Assembly (NCBI RefSeq): GCF_004125825.1 | Contig: NZ_QQWI01000011.1 | Coordinates: forward strand, 1-64,000 | Direction: 5' to 3' | DNA: 64,000 nucleotides | Source: Fusibacter sp. A1 | GTDB lineage: Bacteria; Bacillota; Clostridia; Peptostreptococcales; Acidaminobacteraceae | In this document: positions 1 through 11,860 of the stretch, piece by piece | Numbering within the stretch: the first letter of the stretch is position 1 | How the letters are laid out: every line of letters starts with the position of its first letter | Position numbers and translations under genes: made by a program | Notes under the pieces: generated by a model | Told to the model about the DNA's origin: nothing | Databases searched by the model: none | What the model saw: only the letters and a program-made list of their open reading frames with translations

Positions 1-14
1 AACTCTTAATTAAA
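1..14 (-). rRNA. 5' end of a 16S rRNA gene (partial)
   Basis: Read on the minus strand, the last bases of the window are TTAATTAAGAGTT, which matches the start of bacterial 16S rRNA (AGAGTTTGATC...). The gene would continue to the left of position 1. The call rests mainly on the typical 16S leader just upstream; only about a dozen bases of the gene itself can be present, so the exact mature 5' end is uncertain. Confidence 0.6.
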
Positions 15-297
15 ATAGTTTGTTTAACGTCTAGCGTTAATTATTGAAACATTTTTTAAGGTGCTTGTTTCTTGCACTCTAATTATCCATTGTCGCTTTC
101 CAACTCGCCTATCGTTTATACGGGGCGGCTTATTGGAAGCGGGTACATTGTTCAGTTGTCATGGTTCATTGATCGTGAATGTTTCTTATTCACGACGCCC
201 CACCGGTTTAGTGAGATGAAATACGTTTCACTAGAAGGTGATTCACATTTCTTATTTAACTCTGCCGCTATCAACACTTTGTTTCGGCGACTAGTAC
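15..297 (-). promoter_or_regulatory. rRNA operon leader with boxA-like antitermination segment
   Basis: On the minus strand this holds the phrase TGACAACTGAACAATG (complement at 146-161), the characteristic motif of Firmicutes rRNA leaders, then the GCCGCC...CGATAGGCGAGTTGGAAAG block and the AGTGCAAGAAACAAGCAC segment usually found just before 16S genes. It also has local hairpins: arms 174-180 and 188-194 (CGTGAAT/ATTCACG), and another over 210-232. The two plus-strand reading frames crossing this region do not look like genes: no ribosome binding site and no recognisable family. Confidence 0.75.
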
Positions 298-327
298 ATA
301 GTATCATTTAAACCCCTATGCCGTCAA
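298..327 (-). promoter_or_regulatory. rRNA operon promoter
   Basis: On the minus strand: -35 TTGACG (322-327), 18-base spacer, -10 TACTAT (298-303), preceded by TG one base upstream, an extended -10. It lies at the head of the rRNA leader, so it probably drives the rRNA operon. Transcription would begin near 290. Confidence 0.65.
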
Positions 328-390
328 CTCTTTTTATCATGTTTTTTGACCTTTTATGCATGTTTTTTATTTCTTCCTTATATAGAGTAT

Positions 391-532
391 AAAAAAACAT
401 CAAGATAGATGTGTTTTTATAGTTTTTTCAACGTATGCCCCAATATGTTGATTTTTCTGACTTTTTGTCGCTACCTATTGTTTTTTTACCCACTTTGCAA
501 ACGCGTGGTAGCGTGGGCGTTGTTTTATATCA
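391..532 (-). ncRNA. candidate small RNA or structured leader upstream of the rRNA operon
   Basis: A non-coding stretch with its own signals on the minus strand: an extended -10 (TG at 531-532, TATAAA at 524-529), a nested stem (CGCTACC/GGTAGCG arms at 507-513 and 469-475, and CCCAC/GTGGG at 513-517 and 489-493, which compete with each other), and a hairpin at 391-418 followed on the minus strand by seven T. The predicted RNA is about 125 nt. No RNA family is recognised and the -35 is poor, so this is only a candidate. Confidence 0.35.
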
Positions 533-597
533 ATTGAATAATAATGCATACACTGCATATATATACACTTTGTTCTCGTGTTTAACATTTTACAAAA

Positions 598-700
598 AAC
601 GAAAAACCACAGTGTGATGGCCTGTGGTTTCTCTAAGAGGATTTTATGGGGATACTTAATTTCAAAAATGCAACATGTGTTACATTCCCTTAATAAATAC
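598..700 (-). ncRNA. candidate small RNA of about 100 nt
   Basis: A strong promoter at 707-734 points left and a clear intrinsic terminator lies at 598-630: stem AAACCACAG/CTGTGGTTT (622-630 with 604-612 on the plus strand) with a T-rich tail on the minus strand. The only reading frame between them that fits a ribosome site encodes four residues (MLHF). The upstream sigma-B operon already has its own terminator at 757-787, so this is a separate unit. No known family is recognised. Confidence 0.45.
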
Positions 701-706
701 AATTTA

Positions 707-734
707 ATTGTACCATCTCGATATACTTTGTCAA
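707..734 (-). promoter_or_regulatory. sigma-A-type promoter of the 598-700 unit
   Basis: Minus strand -35 TTGACA (729-734), 16-base spacer, -10 TACAAT (707-712). It is close to consensus, lies downstream of the sigB terminator, and points toward the rRNA operon. Confidence 0.65.
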
Positions 735-756
735 CGTCTTTTAATAAAATTCATAA

Positions 757-787
757 AAAAACTGTAGAAATTTGATTTCTACAGTTT
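757..787 (-). terminator. terminator of the sigB operon
   Basis: Perfect inverted repeat AAACTGTAGAAAT / ATTTCTACAGTTT with a three-base loop, directly after the sigB stop codon. On the minus strand it is followed by a T run. Confidence 0.85.
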
Positions 788-791
788 GCTT

Positions 792-1580
792 CTAAATTTC
801 AGTTAGTTTTCGATACTCTTTCTGGAATTTCTTTATTATTTTCTTTTCCATTCTGGAAACGGTCATTTGAGAAACTCCCAGTTCATCAGCAACATTTATC
901 TGTGTCTTATTCTGGAAGAACCTATCTTTGATGATCTTAATTTCTACAGGATTAAGTTTTTCCATGCATTTTTCGATGAAATCCTTGTTTTCAATGATAT
1001 CAAAATACTTATCATCCTCACCTACAATATCCATTAACTGAATATCCTTATCGTCACCAGAACTGTCATAGGTGATATCAAGTGATTTAGGAGTGTAGAC
1101 TTGACTTGCTTCCATAGCTTCGATTACTTGCTCCTGTGTACAAGACAAATAATCCGCTATATCTTCTATCTTAGGTACTCTTTGAAGATCTTGCTGCAAT
1201 TTTACTTTTGCCACATTGATTTTCTTTGATAATTCCTGAATTCTTCTCGGTACACGCACAGACCAACCTTTGTCTCTGAAATACTTTTTAATTTCTCCAA
1301 TGATGGTCGGTGTGGCAAAACTAGAAAACTCGAAACCTCGCTCTACATCAAATCGTTCGATCGCATAAATCAATCCAAGTGCCGCCACCTGAAAGATATC
1401 TTCATAATCGATTCCTTTATTGATGTACTTTTTAGCTAATATCTCACTTATGTACAAATGTCTGTTTACTAGCTCATTCCTTAAAACAAGATTTTTGTCG
1501 TCACTGTATAATCTAAACAACGCCTTGGTTTCATAGTCACTATAGATTGTGCGCTCGTGTATGCTGCCTCTCTTAGCCAT
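792..1580 (-). CDS. sigB: RNA polymerase sigma factor, SigB/SigF/SigG family
   Basis: 262-residue sigma-70 family factor that redirects RNA polymerase to a stress or developmental regulon. Region 2 is seen at about residues 30-100 (NRHLYISEILAKKY..., DIFQVAALGLIYAIERFD, FSSFATPTIIGEIKKYFRDK), region 3 at about 105-165, and region 4 at about 205-260 with the helix-turn-helix NVADELGVSQMTVSRMEKK. It is the last gene of an rsbV-rsbW-sig operon, 30 bases after rsbW, with AGGGG before the ATG. This arrangement is shared by sigB of Bacillus and sporulation sigF; the neighbouring anti-sigma factor looks more like RsbW than SpoIIAB to me, so general-stress sigma-B is preferred, but sigF cannot be excluded from the window alone. 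Confidence 0.85.
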   Translation of the reverse strand: MAKRGSIHERTIYSDYETKALFRLYSDDKNLVLRNELVNRHLYISEILAKKYINKGIDYEDIFQVAALGLIYAIERFDVERGFEFSSFATPTIIGEIKKYFRDKGWSVRVPRRIQELSKKINVAKVKLQQDLQRVPKIEDIADYLSCTQEQVIEAMEASQVYTPKSLDITYDSSGDDKDIQLMDIVGEDDKYFDIIENKDFIEKCMEKLNPVEIKIIKDRFFQNKTQINVADELGVSQMTVSRMEKKIIKKFQKEYRKLTEI

Positions 1581-1610
1581 AGTATCAGCCCCTAATTCTT
1601 CATAGTACGT

Positions 1611-2012
1611 TTAGACGATGTGTTTGATTAATTTGATAGCTGTACCTTCTTGTGGTGACGATTTTACTTCTACTTCATCCATTAGTGATTTCATGATGAA
1701 AATACCTAAACCACCTACTTTTGGGTGTTCTAAATCGGGTTCATGGTAAGATTTCATATCAAATCCAATACCCTTGTCGATAATTTCAACCGCAAATTGC
1801 TTTTCATTAACATGAAAATTGACGGTATAGCATTCTATTTCGTTGTTGCTATGAAGTACTGCGTTATTACATGCTTCACCAACAGCAACTTTAATATCTT
1901 CAATTTCTTCGAAATCAAATCCAATATTGTTGGCTATTACTGAAGTGGTAAGCCTTGCGATACTGACATATTCCGCTTTTGATGGTAACTGAATTGTAAC
2001 GACTTCGCTCAT
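1611..2012 (-). CDS. rsbW: anti-sigma factor, serine-protein kinase RsbW/SpoIIAB family
   Basis: 133-residue GHKL-fold kinase that binds and silences its cognate sigma factor and inactivates the anti-anti-sigma factor by phosphorylating it. The N box is VGEACNNAVLHS (about residues 44-55), the G1 box is DKGIGFD (about 81-87), and the G2 box is GGLGIFIM (about 102-109). All ATP-site motifs are intact, so it should be active. It sits between rsbV (19 bases upstream) and sigB (30 bases downstream), the standard partner-switching order. AAGGGTGAG precedes the ATG. Confidence 0.88.
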   Translation of the reverse strand: MSEVVTIQLPSKAEYVSIARLTTSVIANNIGFDFEEIEDIKVAVGEACNNAVLHSNNEIECYTVNFHVNEKQFAVEIIDKGIGFDMKSYHEPDLEHPKVGGLGIFIMKSLMDEVEVKSSPQEGTAIKLIKHIV

Positions 2013-2031
2013 TTTATAAACTCACCCTTCA

Positions 2032-2355
2032 TTAACTATTTTGTCCTATTACAAAAATCTTATCTAGTCCTGTAATATTGAGCAATTTTGCAATATTAGA
2101 TTTTGCATTGACGATTATGATATTATTATCATTTTTTTTCACTCGCTTGAGTATTCCTATCAAGACGCCAAGTCCCGTACTGTCGATGTATACGAGATCC
2201 TCACAGTTTAACTGTATGTCCGCTTCACGATCGTTAAGAATCGTATTGAGCACATCTTTAAGATTTCCTGATGTATGAATATCAACTTCTCCCGCAATAT
2301 CAACATGCCACGCGCTAATTGTATCATTGTAGTTCTTCTTGAGTTTCAAGGCCAT
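2032..2355 (-). CDS. rsbV: anti-anti-sigma factor (STAS domain), RsbV/SpoIIAA family
   Basis: 107-residue STAS-domain protein. In its unphosphorylated form it would bind the RsbW-like kinase and release the sigma factor. The phosphorylation-site motif is YIDSTGLGVLIG with the target serine at residue 59. It is the first gene of the operon, with a strong ribosome site GGGGAGG before the ATG. A sigma-B-like promoter lies 35-60 bases upstream, suggesting positive feedback by the third gene's product. No RsbU/RsbP-type phosphatase or stressosome gene is next to it, so the input signal must be encoded elsewhere. Confidence 0.88.
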   Translation of the reverse strand: MALKLKKNYNDTISAWHVDIAGEVDIHTSGNLKDVLNTILNDREADIQLNCEDLVYIDSTGLGVLIGILKRVKKNDNNIIIVNAKSNIAKLLNITGLDKIFVIGQNS

Positions 2356-2389
2356 GCCATACCTCCCCTATTATAGTCACAATCCATAG

Positions 2390-2415
2390 ATTCCCATTAT
2401 GAAACATAAATAAAC
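2390..2415 (-). promoter_or_regulatory. sigma-B-type promoter of the rsbV-rsbW-sigB operon
   Basis: On the minus strand GTTTAT (2410-2415), 14-base spacer, GGGAAT (2390-2395), against the Bacillus sigma-B consensus GTTTAA-N12-15-GGGTAT. It would start transcription about 15 bases before the rsbV ribosome site. A TATAAT at 2370-2375 is too close to that ribosome site and lacks a -35. Confidence 0.5.
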
Positions 2416-2543
2416 ATTTATATTTGATTATTACTACGGTTCCCATTAATGTAGTGAATTTTCAAATTGTAACTCATCCTACTAGTTTATTTTATCTCAA
2501 TTTTCACTGTTTGTACAATACATGCATCTACTATTTTCACATT

Positions 2544-2571
2544 TGAAAAAACGGACCAGTAAATGGTCCGT
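2544..2571 (-). terminator. terminator after gyrA
   Basis: Stem ACGGACCA/TGGTCCGT (2551-2558 with 2564-2571), five-base loop, followed on the minus strand by six or more T. It lies ten bases after the gyrA stop and closes the dnaA-to-gyrA gene block. Confidence 0.88.
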
Positions 2572-2580
2572 CATTATCAA

Positions 2581-5064
2581 TTATTCTTTGTTTTCTTCTG
2601 AAACTTCATTATCGTCAATGATTTCAAGTTCGGACCCTTCTTCAAAATCCTTAATCTTGGCAAATGCGACAAGTTCGTTCTCTTCACCTATTTTCATCAG
2701 TCTTACACCACTAGTGCTTCTACCCATTGTAGAAATTCCTTCAACAGTGATTCTAATGATGACTCCTGCTGAATTGATCAGTATTAGTTGATCGTCATCC
2801 TCTACGACAGATGCGCCAACAATATAGCCGGTCTTATCAGTAACGTTGTAGGTAATGATTCCTTTTCCGCCACGATTCTGTATTCTATACTCGTCGAGTT
2901 TCGTACGTTTACCATAACCGTTTTCACTGATAACGAGTAATTTTCCAGTTTCTGTCACAATATCCACTGAAACAACATAGTCTCCTGAATTTAGAGCTAT
3001 ACCCCTGACACCGGTTGCTGTTCTACCCATTTCGCGGACGTCTTCCTCATTGAAGCGGATTGATTTACCGTGATTCGTAACACTGATGATTTCATTGGAT
3101 CCCGTTGTCAGTCTTACTCCTATAAGTTCATCGTCTTCACGAAGATTGATTCCTATGATACCCGTTTTTCTAGAAGTGTCATACTGAGTGACATGAGTCT
3201 TCTTGATGACACCATTTTTAGTCATCATGATAAGGTATCCATTATCAAAATCTTTTACAGGTATTACGGCAGTGACCTTTTCACCTTGATCGACCGGTAG
3301 AATATTGATGATCGCAGTACCTTTAGAAAGTCGTGAACCTTCTGGAATCTGATATGCTTTCATCCTATATACTTTACCCTTGTTGGTGAAGAACAAGAGA
3401 TAATCATGAGTTGATGTCATGAAAATATCTATTACGTGATCTTCTTCTCTAGTGGAAAGACCCGTTTTTCCTCGACCACCCCTATTTTGAGTGGCATACA
3501 CGTCAACAGGTACTCTTTTGATGTAACCTGCGTGTGTAAGAGTAACCGTTACCTGCTCTTCATCGATAAGGTCTTCGATGTCGATTTCATTGTAATCAAT
3601 CTCTACATTGGTTCTTCTTGCATCACTGTATTTGCTCTTTACTTCCAATAAGTTTTCTTTTATCACGCCGAATAATAAAACCTCATCCGCAAGTAACGCT
3701 TTGCACTCATTGATGAATGTGAGCAGTTCTTGGTATTCATCTTCTATCTTTTCGCGTTCTAAGCCCTGCAATCTTCTAAGACGCATGTCTACAATAGCTT
3801 TCGCCTGTATTTCAGATAGGCCAAATCGTTCCATTAACTTTTGCTCGGCATCATTGTAAGCGCCTCTGATGATGGCGATTACTTCGTCGATGTTGTCAAT
3901 TGCGATACGGTAACCTTCAAGAATATGGGCACGAGCTTCAGCTTTTGCAAGATCGAACTGCACTCTTCTTGTTTCCACTTCTTTTTGATGTTCAATATAA
4001 TAAGTCAATATTTCTCTAAGGTTCAACAGCTTTGGCTGACCTTTTACAAGAGCAATCATATTGATACTCACAGTAGATTGAAGCTGGGTATGCTTGTAAA
4101 GTTGGTTCAGCATCACTTGAGGATTGATATCTTTTCTGAGTTCGATTACGACTCTTATTCCGATCCTATTGGATTCATCACGTAGATCCGTGATTCCCTC
4201 AATTTTCTTATTTCTTACAAGATCAGCGATATTTTCAAGCATTTTTGCTTTATTTACCTGGTAAGGCACTTCTGTGATGATGATCGCAGTCTTCCCATTC
4301 TTATATTCTTCAATGTTGAATTTAGATCTGACTACTACTCTACCACGGCCTGTCTTATAGGCTTTTCTGAATCCGGAAACACCCATGATGGTTGCTCCAG
4401 TTGGAAAATCGGGTCCACTGACATATTCTATCAGTTCATCGTCATCGATAGACGCATCGTCGATAAGCGCTATCGTGGCATCTATAATTTCTGCAAGATT
4501 ATGTGGTGGAATTGTTGTAGCCATACCTACTGCTATTCCGTTTGATCCATTCACCAGAAGGTTTGGATATCTGGCCGGCATTACTGTCGGTTCTTTTTCC
4601 TCACCATCAAAGTTTTCTTTGAAATCTACAGTTTTTTTACCGATATCTTTTAACAGTTCTCCAGCGAGTTTTGTCATTTTAGCTTCTGTATAACGCATGG
4701 CTGCCGCACTGTCACCATCGATGGAACCGAAGTTACCTTGACCATCTACAAGTATCCCACGCATTGAAAATGCTTGAGCCATACGAACCATCGCATTGTA
4801 AACGGAAGAATCACCATGAGGGTGATACTTACCAAGAACGTCACCGACGATACGTGCCGATTTACGATACTTCTTATCATGTGACAGCCCTAGTTCACTC
4901 ATAGCAAATAGAATTCTTCTATGAACCGGTTTTAGGCCATCCCTTACATCAGGCAGTGCACGAGCTACTATTACACTCATCGCATAGTCGATATAGGATT
5001 TTTTCATTTCATCTTGTATGTCTATATCATATATTCGATCTTGTGGTTCTCTATTATTATCCAT
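2581..5064 (-). CDS. gyrA: DNA gyrase subunit A
   Basis: 827-residue breakage-reunion subunit of gyrase; it forms the A2B2 enzyme with GyrB and introduces negative supercoils. The winged-helix domain is at the N terminus, with the catalytic Arg-Tyr of RYTEAKM at 124-125. The C-terminal beta-pinwheel carries a GyrA box QNRGGRG, and a second similar QNRGGKG further on. The C terminus is acidic, as usual. The quinolone region reads [17 protein letters not shown]: Ser86 matches E. coli Ser83, but Asn90 stands where E. coli has Asp87, and Ala98 where Asp is usual (MAQDFS). Gene starts 15 bases after gyrB, so the two are cotranscribed. Confidence 0.97.
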   Translation of the reverse strand: MDNNREPQDRIYDIDIQDEMKKSYIDYAMSVIVARALPDVRDGLKPVHRRILFAMSELGLSHDKKYRKSARIVGDVLGKYHPHGDSSVYNAMVRMAQAFSMRGILVDGQGNFGSIDGDSAAAMRYTEAKMTKLAGELLKDIGKKTVDFKENFDGEEKEPTVMPARYPNLLVNGSNGIAVGMATTIPPHNLAEIIDATIALIDDASIDDDELIEYVSGPDFPTGATIMGVSGFRKAYKTGRGRVVVRSKFNIEEYKNGKTAIIITEVPYQVNKAKMLENIADLVRNKKIEGITDLRDESNRIGIRVVIELRKDINPQVMLNQLYKHTQLQSTVSINMIALVKGQPKLLNLREILTYYIEHQKEVETRRVQFDLAKAEARAHILEGYRIAIDNIDEVIAIIRGAYNDAEQKLMERFGLSEIQAKAIVDMRLRRLQGLEREKIEDEYQELLTFINECKALLADEVLLFGVIKENLLEVKSKYSDARRTNVEIDYNEIDIEDLIDEEQVTVTLTHAGYIKRVPVDVYATQNRGGRGKTGLSTREEDHVIDIFMTSTHDYLLFFTNKGKVYRMKAYQIPEGSRLSKGTAIINILPVDQGEKVTAVIPVKDFDNGYLIMMTKNGVIKKTHVTQYDTSRKTGIIGINLREDDELIGVRLTTGSNEIISVTNHGKSIRFNEEDVREMGRTATGVRGIALNSGDYVVSVDIVTETGKLLVISENGYGKRTKLDEYRIQNRGGKGIITYNVTDKTGYIVGASVVEDDDQLILINSAGVIIRITVEGISTMGRSTSGVRLMKIGEENELVAFAKIKDFEEGSELEIIDDNEVSEENKE

Positions 5065-5079
5065 AACTTACCTCTTGGT

Positions 5080-8113
<3,034 letters not shown>

Positions 8114-8114
8114 A

Positions 8115-8348
8115 TTAAGCCTCAGCTGATTTCACTTCGAATATAAAATCCTGATCCTCATAGGAAAGTGCTACGACATCACCTGGAACTACTTTTTTTC
8201 CCCTCATCGTCATCACTTCATTGTTCAACATAACGAACCCATTTGTAATAAGAAACTTTGCGTCGCCGCCTGATCCGACTACCGAAGCAAGTTTTAAAAG
8301 TTGATCCAAACGAATATAAGGTGTGGTTATTTCTATTAATTCAGCCAT
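8115..8348 (-). CDS. yaaA: S4 domain RNA-binding protein YaaA
   Basis: 77-residue stand-alone S4-like domain with the motif IRLDQLLKLASVVGSGGDAKFLI, followed by V.LN.EV..MRGKKV.PGD, the pattern of YaaA proteins always found between dnaN and recF in Firmicutes. I chose the ATG at 8348 because GGAG lies six bases before it; an in-frame ATG at 8360 lacks a ribosome site. Function is probably RNA or ribosome binding; the exact role is not established. Confidence 0.88.
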   Translation of the reverse strand: MAELIEITTPYIRLDQLLKLASVVGSGGDAKFLITNGFVMLNNEVMTMRGKKVVPGDVVALSYEDQDFIFEVKSAEA

Positions 8349-8410
8349 CATGTTCTCCATTTTCTATCTTCCAGTTAAATAACGAAGTCCTCATTTAGAG
8401 GACTTACGTG

Positions 8411-9517
8411 CTAGTTAGGTATACGGACAGGTAAAACCAGGTAGGTATAGTGCTCGCTTCCATAAGGTTTTACAATGCAAGGACTCACATTTGTAGTAAG
8501 TTCAATTTGAATCATGTCCGTGTCTATGACTTTGAGTACATCGATCCAATACTTTGGATTGAACCCTATCTCAAGATCAGGTCCTTCGAGCTCTATTTTT
8601 ACCATTTCATTCACACTTCCTATTTCAACATTCGAAGTGATAAGCAATGCTTCGTCCGTGATTTGGAATTTGACAGAAGTGTTTTTGCCTTCCTTAGCAA
8701 GTAAGGAGGCACGATCGATCGCCCTATATAGTTCTTGAGTTGAAACAGTCACAAGCGACTTATGTTCCTTAGGCATGATCTGATTGTATTTGATGAACTC
8801 ACCTTCTAATAGACGGGTGATTATTGTGATATTGCCAAGTTCAAATTGCATGTTCTTGTCGGTATAATGCAACTTCAAGTCTTCATCTTCTTCAGACAAA
8901 CTCAATACTTTTAAAAGCTCATTAAGCGTCTTTGCCGGTATGACCGCCTTACAGTCGACATGAGTTTGCACATTCGCCTTTCTGATGGCGACACGATAAA
9001 GATCGATGGAGACCATGATCATCTCACCGTTTTCAATCTCTAATAGAGATCCAGTTAGAATAGGTCTAGTCTCATCCTGGGAAGTGGCAAAGATGGTTTG
9101 TCGAATCATATCTTTAAATAGATGTTTATTTATCTCATAGACATTGCCTTGCTCGATGATAGGTAAGTCTGGATATTCCTCAGGTGCGAATCCAGCCAGG
9201 TGGAAGTCTGACTGTAGACATCTTATTTCAAGGTTATGTTGATCGTCAGCACTTATGAACACATCAGCATCTGGTAACTTTCTGATGATTTCACCGAAAA
9301 TACGTGAACTGACAACTGCTCTTCCTGCTATTTCTACTTCAGCATCAATCGTCATTTCGATACCTATATTCAAATCGTTTCCGATCAAGCGAAGTTGACC
9401 GTCCTTTGCTTCTAGAAAGATACTTTTTAAGATAGGTAATGTCGTTTTGTTGGATACAGCCTTTTGTACAACATTGATAGCATCATTTAATTGTTTTTGA
9501 GAAACGATGAATTTCAC
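8411..9517 (-). CDS. dnaN: DNA polymerase III sliding clamp (beta subunit)
   Basis: 368-residue clamp protein made of three repeated clamp folds; the dimer encircles DNA and holds the polymerase. The start is GTG with GGAGG ten bases upstream, and a perfect DnaA box (9518-9526) sits between the two, so DnaA binding could affect this gene directly. The C terminus ends in the usual hydrophobic pocket segment (HYTYLVLPVRIPN). It follows dnaA after a 261-base spacer rich in DnaA boxes. Confidence 0.97.
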   Translation of the reverse strand: MKFIVSQKQLNDAINVVQKAVSNKTTLPILKSIFLEAKDGQLRLIGNDLNIGIEMTIDAEVEIAGRAVVSSRIFGEIIRKLPDADVFISADDQHNLEIRCLQSDFHLAGFAPEEYPDLPIIEQGNVYEINKHLFKDMIRQTIFATSQDETRPILTGSLLEIENGEMIMVSIDLYRVAIRKANVQTHVDCKAVIPAKTLNELLKVLSLSEEDEDLKLHYTDKNMQFELGNITIITRLLEGEFIKYNQIMPKEHKSLVTVSTQELYRAIDRASLLAKEGKNTSVKFQITDEALLITSNVEIGSVNEMVKIELEGPDLEIGFNPKYWIDVLKVIDTDMIQIELTTNVSPCIVKPYGSEHYTYLVLPVRIPN

Positions 9518-9778
9518 TGTGGATAAACCTCCGTTTTTTAGTAAGCAATCAACATGTGGATGACTAGATATTATATATTAGTTTAAAAGAGTAATAGTAA
9601 TAGGGACTGTTAATTTGTTGAAAACCCATGTGATCTAGTATGGGTCTGATTTATAGAGGATAACAACGTTGTGGATAACTTTCTGTAAATCAGTGCATTA
9701 TTCACATTGCAAATAAAATTATGAATCAAATACTTATTAACATCGGAAATTAAGTTATCAACAAGGATAAGTGCATTA
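9518..9778. other. dnaA-dnaN spacer: second DnaA-box cluster of oriC, with AT-rich segment
   Basis: Contains DnaA boxes (consensus TTATCCACA, either strand): perfect at 9518-9526 and 9670-9678, one-mismatch at 9555-9563, 9698-9706 (TTATTCACA) and 9755-9763 (TTATCAACA). An AT-rich stretch (9707-9740) follows the central boxes and is a plausible unwinding element. In Bacillus the spacer at this position (incC) carries the unwinding site, so the origin here is probably bipartite around dnaA. Confidence 0.75.
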
Positions 9779-11107
9779 CTAGTTTTCACCTTGAATTTCT
9801 TCTATCATCTTATTTACTTTATGCTGCAAATCATCATTTGCTTTCAAATCATTTGTAATCTTATCGTAAGCATGGATTACTGTGGTATGATCCCGTCCTC
9901 CAAACTCTTCCCCTATTCTCGGTAAAGACATATCTGTAAGTTCCCTACATAGATACATGGCGATCTGTCTTGGATAGGAGATGGATCTGGTTCTTCGTTT
10001 TGAATCAAAATCATCAATCTTCATATTGTAATATTGTGAAACTACATCCTTGATGATATCCGGTCCGATTTGTTTTGGCCTAGAGGACTTTACGATGTCT
10101 TTTAAGGCTTCGGTGGCCAGTTCTACAGTGATCGCCCGATTGGTTAATGAGGAATAGGCCACAACCCTTGTAAGAGCCCCTTCCAGTTCACGGATATTTG
10201 ATTTGATATTTTTAGCGATGAAGCTTAGAACATCATTGGAGATGTCAATATACTCAGTTTCAGCCTTTTTAGCCAATATCGCGATTCTGGTTTCAAAATC
10301 CGGTGGCTGGATGTCGGTAATCAGTCCCCACTCAAAACGAGATCTCAACCTGTCTTCTAGAGTAGGAATCTCTTTTGGGGGTCTATCACTTGATAGGATG
10401 ATCTGCTTGTTCGCTTCGTGCAGCGCATTGAAGGTATGGAAAAACTCCTCCTGCGTTCTTTCTTTGCCGGCGATGAACTGAATATCATCGACAAGAAGAA
10501 CATCAACAGTTCTAAATTTATTTCTGAACTCTTCATTCTTATCGTCCTTAATGGAATTGATCAGTTCATTCGTGAACTTTTCTGAAGAGACATAAACGAC
10601 TTTAGCAGATGGATTCTGATTGAGAATGTAATGTCCTATCGCATGCATTAAGTGTGTTTTTCCAAGACCTACGCCACCATAGATAAACAAAGGATTATAA
10701 GCTTTTGCAGGTGCTTCGGCAACGGCCAAGGAAGCCGCATGAGCAAACCTGTTGCTGTTTCCAATAACAAATTCTTCAAATACATACTTAGGATTAAGTC
10801 GTGGAGTCTCAAATCCATCATTCGATTTTAGAGATTCTTCGCTAGATAGGACAAGTGCCTTGCCAGGTAAGATGAATTCGAGTGAAAATTCAATTCCCGT
10901 AACCTGCTTTAGGGAGTTCTCAATTAAACCGATGTATCTTGTTTCGAGTATTTCCTTATTAAATTTGTTTGGAACTTCAAGAATAAACTTATTACCTTGA
11001 ATAGCCTTGGCTTCTATTGTTTTTAGCCAAGTGTTGTAACTGACCTCGGTCAGCTCGTTTTGAATGATGTTTAGGGTCTTTTCCCATACCTCTTTGAAAC
11101 TTTGCAA
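9779..11107 (-). CDS. dnaA: chromosomal replication initiator DnaA
   Basis: 442-residue AAA+ initiator that binds DnaA boxes and opens the origin. Domain I is at the N terminus ([13 protein letters not shown]), Walker [11 protein letters not shown] at about 153-162, and Walker [11 protein letters not shown] follows. Domain IV holds the signature [14 protein letters not shown] near residue 410. I place the start at TTG 11107 because GGGAGGG lies six bases upstream and the protein then begins like other DnaA proteins; the frame stays open 30 codons further but that part has no family resemblance. Several DnaA boxes upstream suggest autorepression. Confidence 0.96.
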   Translation of the reverse strand: MQSFKEVWEKTLNIIQNELTEVSYNTWLKTIEAKAIQGNKFILEVPNKFNKEILETRYIGLIENSLKQVTGIEFSLEFILPGKALVLSSEESLKSNDGFETPRLNPKYVFEEFVIGNSNRFAHAASLAVAEAPAKAYNPLFIYGGVGLGKTHLMHAIGHYILNQNPSAKVVYVSSEKFTNELINSIKDDKNEEFRNKFRTVDVLLVDDIQFIAGKERTQEEFFHTFNALHEANKQIILSSDRPPKEIPTLEDRLRSRFEWGLITDIQPPDFETRIAILAKKAETEYIDISNDVLSFIAKNIKSNIRELEGALTRVVAYSSLTNRAITVELATEALKDIVKSSRPKQIGPDIIKDVVSQYYNMKIDDFDSKRRTRSISYPRQIAMYLCRELTDMSLPRIGEEFGGRDHTTVIHAYDKITNDLKANDDLQHKVNKMIEEIQGEN

Positions 11108-11622
11108 AAGGTTCCCTCCCAATGTAATCCACAAACTATACACAGAAAATGTGCATAACTTCAGTAGTTTAGCTGTATTTCTATAAAAAAGTGTCAAAAA
11201 AAAACCGGTGAATGATTTTGTGGATAAATAAAGGATAATTCACCAAATTGAATCTTATTAACAATTGACCATTGATTTGATACATTAATCCACAAGTCCG
11301 TAAGAGTGAAGAATGCGATTAAGCGGAAAGGTTATCCCTAATCTAATCACATATAATCAACAATTGTGAGTAATTGAATGAAGTTGTACACTTATCAACA
11401 AGTAAACTAATTTTATCAAACTTAAGGGGTTAATTCAATGCTCAATATGAAAATTATCCACAGGCTTTATTTATTGTGAATAATTCCAACTGTGGATGTG
11501 AAAGTAGTTCTTTTACTTCCTTATATATATACAAGATAGAGTGTGATATGAAATTTGAAACACTATATAAATGAAAGTAAAGATTTTGTAATGAGATAGC
11601 AATAAAGAAAGGAGGTTTTGCC
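11108..11622. other. oriC: DnaA-box region between dnaA and rpmH
   Basis: No gene. DnaA boxes: perfect at 11219-11227 and 11454-11462; one mismatch at 11125-11133, 11286-11294 (TAATCCACA), 11392-11400 (TTATCAACA), 11475-11483 (TGTGAATAA); weaker at 11332-11340 and 11491-11499. The region is AT-rich, divergently flanked by dnaA and rpmH, and marks the switch of gene orientation from minus to plus. A TTGACA at about 11191-11196 on the minus strand may belong to a dnaA promoter, but no well-spaced -10 follows it. Confidence 0.85.
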
Positions 11623-11651
11623 TTGACATCAAAACTAGTGAGGGGTATAAT
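11623..11651 (+). promoter_or_regulatory. promoter of rpmH-rnpA operon
   Basis: Perfect consensus: TTGACA (11623-11628), 17-base spacer, TATAAT (11646-11651). It lies 75 bases before rpmH. Confidence 0.9.
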
Positions 11652-11725
11652 GATTTAGCATGGTTAGAAGGTTAATAAACACATTTATATAGATTGATCT
11701 ATATATTGGCGAGGAGGTGTTCACT

Positions 11726-11860
11726 GTGAAAAGAACGTATCAACCAAAGAAAAGACAACGTAAAAGAGAACATGGATTCAGAAAGCGTATGAGTTCAAGC
11801 GCTGGCAGAAATGTACTTAAAAGAAGAAGAAGCAGAGGCAGAAATAAATTATCTGCATAA
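11726..11860 (+). CDS. rpmH: 50S ribosomal protein L34
   Basis: 44-residue, very basic protein ([20 protein letters not shown]...) matching L34 along its whole length; a structural protein of the large subunit. The start is GTG, with GAGGAGG eight bases upstream. Always adjacent to rnpA in bacteria, and here 89 bases before it. Driven by the consensus promoter at 11623. Confidence 0.97.
   Translation: MKRTYQPKKRQRKREHGFRKRMSSSAGRNVLKRRRSRGRNKLSA

Noticed and set aside
72..775. Open frames of 60-79 codons on both strands
   Set aside because: No ribosome sites or family resemblance, and they cross rRNA leader, promoter and terminator elements.
11623..11658. Eleven-codon frame starting TTGACA after AAAGGAGG
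   Set aside because: It coincides exactly with the -35 to -10 of the rpmH promoter, so it would not be in the transcript.
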